Below are positions 4,994-6,272 of a stretch of 6,272 bases of DNA, in pieces. The DNA comes from Bacillota bacterium. Its GTDB lineage: Bacteria; Bacillota; Clostridia; Lachnospirales; Lachnospiraceae. The notes under the pieces are model-generated. The model was given only the letters and a program-made list of their open reading frames with translations, was not told the DNA's origin and did not search any database. Every line of letters begins with the position of its first letter. Positions within the stretch are counted from its first letter, which is position 1. The DNA is taken from contig JAEYWQ010000071.1 in the NCBI GenBank assembly GCA_023428885.1, positions 1-6,272 of the forward strand, in the 5' to 3' direction. Made by a program: the position numbers and the translations under genes.

Positions 4994-6272
4994 ATGTATG
5001 ATTTATATCCAAATACATTACAAAAAGATAGCCCTGCAAACCCCGAAATCATAGTGGATCCATCTGATCCAACCACTATACCAAAATATGTTGACCCGCT
5101 ACCGATTCCGAGGATAGCAGTACCTAAGAAACCATGTGAAGACTCAGAAGAAAAAGGGCTATATTACCATATCGTGATGAAGGAAGCAAAGCATAGATTT
5201 CATAAGAATTTTCCTCTTAGCACCATATGGGGCTATAATGGAACCTACCCTGGTCCAACAATCAAAGCTCCGATTCATGTACCTGTACGGGTAAAATGGG
5301 ATAACAAATTACCAATCACCCATCTTCTTCCGGTTGATCATACTCTGCATGGAACGATGGATACGCCGGATGTTAGAACAGTGGTGCATCTTCATGGTGC
5401 TAATGTGGCTGCAGATAGTGATGGGCATCCAGAAGCATGGTTTTCAAGAGATAACCGATTTGTTGGTCACAAATACACCAGAGATGTATATGAATATACC
5501 AATCACCAGGCCGGTTGTACCATGTGGTATCATGATCATGCGATAGGAATCACAAGATTGAATGTATATGCAGGCTTAGCAGGATTTTATATTATCGAGG
5601 ATTTTCTAGAGAAAAGACTGAACTTACCGGAGGAACCTTATAGTATTCCAATGATGATTCAGGATAAGACCTTCAATAGTGATGGTTCCTTATCCTATCC
5701 AGATAATGCAACTCCACCAGTAGATAATCCTGTTCCATCTACACCTTCCTTCTTCTTTGGTAACACGATTGTTGTGAATGGAAAGCTTTGGCCATATCTG
5801 GAGGTAGAACCTCGGAAATATCGTTTCCGAATTTTAAATGCTTCCAACCTACGTGGTTATGACCTGAAAATGAGTAACGGAGCAATATTTCATCAAATCG
5901 GTACCGATTTGGGTCTCCTACACCATCCGGTGGAAATTGATTCCTTTATCTTGGAACCAGCAGAACGGATTGATCTTATTGTAGACTTCTCAGAGTACAA
6001 GGGGCAGGAAATCATACTACAGAATAATGTGCAGGGACCTCCTACACCAGGTATGGACGTTATCATGAAATTTATCGTAGGAAACAAAGTTTCAAGTCCA
6101 GATACCAGTACTATCCCTAAGGAATTAATGCCACTTCATAAACTAGATCCAAAATTAGCAATCAGAGAGAGAACGATGAACCTAGATGAAACAACCGATC
6201 ATTATGGCAGAACCGTACATTTACTAAACGATAGGTCCTGGAGTGATCCATGTACAGAAAATCCAAAACTAG
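4994..6272 (+). CDS. cotA: CotA-like spore-coat laccase (multicopper oxidase), 3' end outside window
   Basis: An uninterrupted frame of 426 codons runs from the ATG to the window end. It aligns by eye with Bacillus subtilis CotA along its whole visible length: WGYNGTYPGPTIK (79-91), LPVDHTLHG (112-120), VVHLHGANV (130-138, copper ligands H132 and H134), DGHPEAWFS (143-151), MWYHDHAIGITRLNVYAGL (177-195, ligands H180 and H182), GNTIVVNGKLWPYLEVEPRKYRF (from 256), RILNASN (279-285), LEPAERIDLIVDF (320-332) and LLNDRSW (410-416). The C-terminal cupredoxin domain with the HxHxH and HCH ligands, about 110 residues, is cut off, so activity cannot be confirmed. Laccases oxidise phenols, bilirubin or Mn2+ while reducing O2 to water; CotA sits in the outer spore coat, and the lack of a signal peptide here agrees with that. 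The N-terminus is some 30 residues longer than CotA and proline-rich. GGAGGTG (4982-4988) precedes the ATG at 7 nt; the next Met is residue 62, inside conserved sequence. Confidence 0.93.
   Translation, partial: MYDLYPNTLQKDSPANPEIIVDPSDPTTIPKYVDPLPIPRIAVPKKPCEDSEEKGLYYHIVMKEAKHRFHKNFPLSTIWGYNGTYPGPTIKAPIHVPVRVKWDNKLPITHLLPVDHTLHGTMDTPDVRTVVHLHGANVAADSDGHPEAWFSRDNRFVGHKYTRDVYEYTNHQAGCTMWYHDHAIGITRLNVYAGLAGFYIIEDFLEKRLNLPEEPYSIPMMIQDKTFNSDGSLSYPDNATPPVDNPVPSTPSFFFGNTIVVNGKLWPYLEVEPRKYRFRILNASNLRGYDLKMSNGAIFHQIGTDLGLLHHPVEIDSFILEPAERIDLIVDFSEYKGQEIILQNNVQGPPTPGMDVIMKFIVGNKVSSPDTSTIPKELMPLHKLDPKLAIRERTMNLDETTDHYGRTVHLLNDRSWSDPCTENPKL

Noticed and set aside
4852..5076. Minus-strand 74-codon hydrophobic frame opposite the laccase promoter and start
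   Set aside because: Its hydrophobicity comes from AT-rich intergenic DNA; no ribosome binding site precedes it and it would overlap the conserved laccase start.
5334..5546. Plus-strand 70-codon frame in the laccase region
   Set aside because: It is out of frame with the uninterrupted laccase reading frame, which covers conserved copper-ligand motifs here.
5893..6087. Minus-strand 64-codon frame in the laccase region
   Set aside because: Antisense shadow of conserved laccase sequence, with no initiation signal.
1..6272. Search for mobile elements, CRISPR repeats, tRNA or rRNA genes, and phage-defence or toxin-antitoxin systems
   Set aside because: No transposase or integrase domain, terminal inverted repeats, regularly spaced repeats, tRNA-like folds or known defence domains were seen on either strand.

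Overview
The window comes from a low-GC, Gram-positive type genome (Bacillota). Support for this is the AT-rich DNA, strong GGAGG-type ribosome binding sites ahead of every complete gene, two T-tailed hairpin terminators, and a CotA-type spore-coat laccase. A spore-forming Clostridia member (for example Lachnospiraceae) or a Paenibacillus-like Bacilli member would fit. The sequence alone does not decide between them. All seven recognisable genes are on the + strand.

Layout: (1) 1-334, the 3' end of a DsbA/FrnE-type thioredoxin-fold oxidoreductase. (2) 422-1051, a complete chloramphenicol-acetyltransferase-like enzyme with its catalytic residues intact, closed by a perfect 13-bp terminator hairpin (1057-1097). 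(3) 1163-2509, an unusual regulator: an N-terminal AraC-type DNA-binding domain fused to a C39-peptidase/BtrH-like domain that seems to lack catalytic Cys and His. A strong internal ribosome binding site lies exactly at the domain boundary. (4) 2510-2796, an intergenic region with a terminator, then a good sigma-A-type promoter flanked by direct repeats. (5) 2797-4825, a probable three-gene operon: a COG3837-like cupin, an AadA/ANT-like aminoglycoside nucleotidyltransferase and a class I SAM methyltransferase. (6) 4826-4993, an intergenic region with a possible sporulation-type promoter inside an inverted repeat. (7) 4994-6272, the first 426 codons of a CotA-like multicopper oxidase, cut by the window end.

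How the parts may work together (inference): the window carries two antibiotic-modifying-type enzymes (acetyl transfer and nucleotidyl transfer) close to a ligand-sensing-type regulator. The AraC fusion lies directly upstream of the cupin operon promoter, where direct repeats spaced 19 bp (about two helical turns) could be its operator. Base composition is patchy: the AraC gene is relatively GC-rich and the cupin-nucleotidyltransferase-methyltransferase block is AT-rich, so the segment looks like an accessory patchwork. The laccase and the DsbA-like gene look like independent neighbours. I did not find a clearly new multi-gene system. The most unusual item is the AraC/pseudo-C39 fusion with its internal translation start.
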